From assembly GCA_035236585.1 (NCBI GenBank), contig CP141135.1, positions 7,598,001-7,662,000 of the forward strand: a stretch of DNA of 64,000 nt, read 5' to 3'. Made by a program: the position numbers and the translations under genes. Below the pieces are notes generated by a model. It was not told the DNA's origin. It was given only the letters and a program-made list of their open reading frames with translations, and did not search any database. Shown here one piece after another: positions 61,656 to 64,000 of the stretch. Each line of letters starts with the position of its first letter. Within the stretch, counting starts at the first letter, position 1. The stretch is from Warburgia ugandensis. Its lineage: Eukaryota; Streptophyta; Magnoliopsida; Canellales; Canellaceae.

Positions 61656-64000
61656 GGGCATTCCCTATAAGCGACAGGCTACATCGGATTCTGAGTGTGG
61701 TGAAAAATAGGCAAGGGTTGATAGGGCGTTCTCCCAGAAGCAACGCGCTACATCGGATCTTGGGTGTAATGAAAAATGAGCAAGTGCTGTTAGAGCGTCC
61801 CCTCGAACGCGACGCACTACATTAGAACCTAGGTGTAGTGAAAAGTAGACATGGGTTTATACAATGAAGGTCGAGAAAGGCAATAGTAAATAGGGTCTCT
61901 CCGGAACATAAGATTCGCATCGTTACATGGAATATAGGAACACTTTCAGGTAAGAGTTTGGAGTTAGTAGATACGATGAAACGTAGGAGAGTCAACATCG
62001 CTTGTATCTAAGAAACCAAGTGGAAATGGGCTAAAGCTAGAGAAATAGATAAGTATAAATTATGGTACGTAGGAAAGAAAAATAACAGAAATGACGTAGG
62101 AATAATAGTGGATAAGGAATTAAAGGATAAAGTTGTAGACGTTAAAAGAATCGGTGATAGAATTATAATAATAAAAATTATTCTAGGAGAGCAGATTATA
62201 AATATTATAAGTGCATATGCACAACATGTAGGGTTACAAGATATAATCAAGAGACAGTTTTGGGAAGATATGGAGAGAGTCATGCAAGAAATTCCCAACA
62301 TTGAGGGGATATTTATAAGAGCAGACTTAAATGGCCATGTAGGAAAAGATAAGAAAGGATATGATAGAATACAGGGAGGGTATGACATAGGTGAATGAAA
62401 CAAGATGGGGGAGAATATCCTTGATTTTGCTTTGTCATATAACTTATCCATTGCAAATACACTCTTTAAGAAGAGGGATAAACACTTAATAACCTTTAAA
62501 GGTGCACTTCATAAAAGCCAAATAGACTTTTTTCTACTTAGGCATAATGAACGATCTATATGTAAGGATTGTAAGGTAATACTCGGTGAGAGTTTAACCT
62601 CACAACATAGGTTATGATTATGGATATTCATATCAAAAGATAGAGTAAAAGAACTGAACTTAATACACATCCAAAAACTAAGTGGCGAAACTTAAAAGGA
62701 AAGAAAATAACCTCATTCAAAAATAAGTTGATGGTAGAAGGAAATTGGAACTATGAAATATAAGTAAATACCATGTGGACTAATATGACTGAGTCCATTA
62801 AGAAAGTGCCAAAAGATGTCTTAGGAGTATCTAAAGGTAAAAGGCTATTAACAAAGGAAACATGGTAGTGGAATAAAACTGTGCAAAAAGCTATTAAAGA
62901 AAAACGTGTGTGTTTTAAAGCATGACAGAAGATTAGAAATAATAAAAACTATGAATAATATAAGAATGATAAAAACGTTGCTAAGAGAATAGTAAGCAAG
63001 GCTAAACTTAAAGCATATGATGAGCTTTATAATAGACTAGGAACAAGAGAAGGTGAAAAAGATGTGTTTAAACTTGCAAAAGTAAGGAAGCAGAAGGGTA
63101 AAGACTTAGAGCATGTTAAGTGCATTAGAAGCGATGATCAAAGAGTATTAGTCAAAGATGATGAGATCAAACAAAGGTAGGAAATATATTTTCAAAAATT
63201 GTTAAATGACAATGGCCCTGAGAATAGAGGGATTGAAAATATTATAAATCTAAATAAAATTGGATATTATAGATATGAATGTAGGATTAGAATACCTAAA
63301 GTAAAAGAGGCCTTGAGAAAGATGAAATTAGGAAAGGCCTTGGGGCTTGATGGTATAGTAATAGAGGTTTGGAAGCATATGAGAGATGTTAGGGTAGTTT
63401 GGTTGACCAAGTTGTTTAACAAGATTATAAAATCAAAGAAAATGCCTGATGAGTGGAGGAAAAGCTCTATTGTACCAATCTGTAAGAATAAAGGAGACAT
63501 TCAGAGCTGCACTAATTATTGAGAGATCAAACTTATGAGCAACACCATGAAACTTTTTGAGAGAGAGATTGAGAAGAGACTATGACATGAAACAAGTGTA
63601 TCGGAGAATCAATTTAGTTTCATGCCTGAGAGATTTACCATGAAAGCTATTTTTTTACTAAGACGATTAGTAGAGAAATATAGGGAGAGGAGAAAAGACC
63701 TCAATATGGTCTTCATCAACTTAGAAAAAGCTTATGATAAAGTCCCTAGAGAGTTAATATGGAGGGTGTTGGGTGGTAAAGGGGTTTCTCCGGGGTATAT
63801 AGACATAATTAAAGATATGTATGAGAGAGCGGTAACAAATGTTAAGACCACTAGTGGCATGACTGATGATTTTCCTGTCACTGTCGGATTGCACCAAGGA
63901 TCGGCATTGAGTTTATACCTTTTCACATTAGTTATAGATGAGTTAACAAAACATTTGCATGAGGAGATTCCCTAGTGCATGCTATTTGTAGACGATATAG
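61656..64000 (+). mobile_element. near-full-length RTE LINE in intron 1 of the C2 gene, runs off the window
   Basis: The 5' UTR has three tandem units of about 69 bp (from 61656, 61724 and 61793), each with GCGCTACATCGGA..GGGTGTAATGAAAAAT-like text. The AP-type endonuclease starts near 61909 (RIVTWNIGTLSG, then NIACI*ETKW with a stop replacing Q, RNDVGIIVD, IISAYAQHVG, ADLNGHVG, later KSQIDFFLLR). The RT starts near 63200: GKALGLDGIVIEVWK, MPDEWRKSSIVPICKNKGDI, NQFSFMPERFTMKAIF, motif A FINLEKAYDKVPREL, GLHQGSALSLYLF, and MLFVDDI at the window edge. Several in-frame stops and the D-to-N change in motif A show it is inactive. It has the same orientation as the gene. Confidence 0.9.

Overview
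This is nuclear DNA from a flowering plant. The genes have short GT-AG exons, and their products match plant-specific or plant-typical families: soluble DPMS1, ARID-HMG protein, the VKOR-thioredoxin fusion LTO1, and a CAR-type C2 protein. The repeats are plant retroelements: RTE and L1-like LINEs, Au-type SINEs, a TRIM and very long LTRs. I cannot name the species. No tRNA gene, rRNA, CRISPR or prokaryotic feature is visible.

Layout. 1-6029: intergenic, with L1 RNase H debris and a 38-bp LINE tail bounded by perfect target duplications. 6030-13132 (+): complete 8-exon DPMS1 gene (246 aa) with a 5.3-kb first intron full of foldback and SINE sequence. 13.1-18.7 kb: an Au SINE and a decayed RTE LINE. 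18714-21363 (-): complete 6-exon ARID-HMG gene (352 aa). 21.4-25.6 kb: AT-rich intergenic DNA with a worn long-unit tandem repeat. 25621-28626: solo LTR 'A', exact 5-bp target duplication. 29212-38643: an LTR element whose interior holds a second LTR ('B'), itself split by a third ('C', exact target duplication). 38.7-39.6 kb: L1-like zinc-knuckle/RNase H remnant. 40734-46657 (+): complete 7-exon LTO1 gene (359 aa) with two SINEs in intron 4. 47.26-52.8 kb: RTE LINE whose 3' tail is split by a TRIM and a further LTR ('E'). 53.38-54.0 kb: root-cap-domain pseudogene. 54092-59551: a 5.46-kb solo LTR ('D'), exact target duplication. 61088 onward: first coding exon of a CAR-like C2 gene, with a near-full-length but inactivated RTE LINE in its first intron, running past the window end.

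The genes do not form a pathway. They act in the ER (dolichol-phosphate mannose synthesis), the nucleus (DNA binding), the chloroplast (disulfide formation) and probably at membranes (C2 protein). About half of the window is recognisable mobile DNA. The most striking result is a set of solo LTRs with exact target duplications. They share termini, a CTCAGCAAGCTAT-like internal block, a GC-rich block about two thirds along, and a conserved block near the 3' end, and they include a three-level nest. No new enzymatic or defence system was found.
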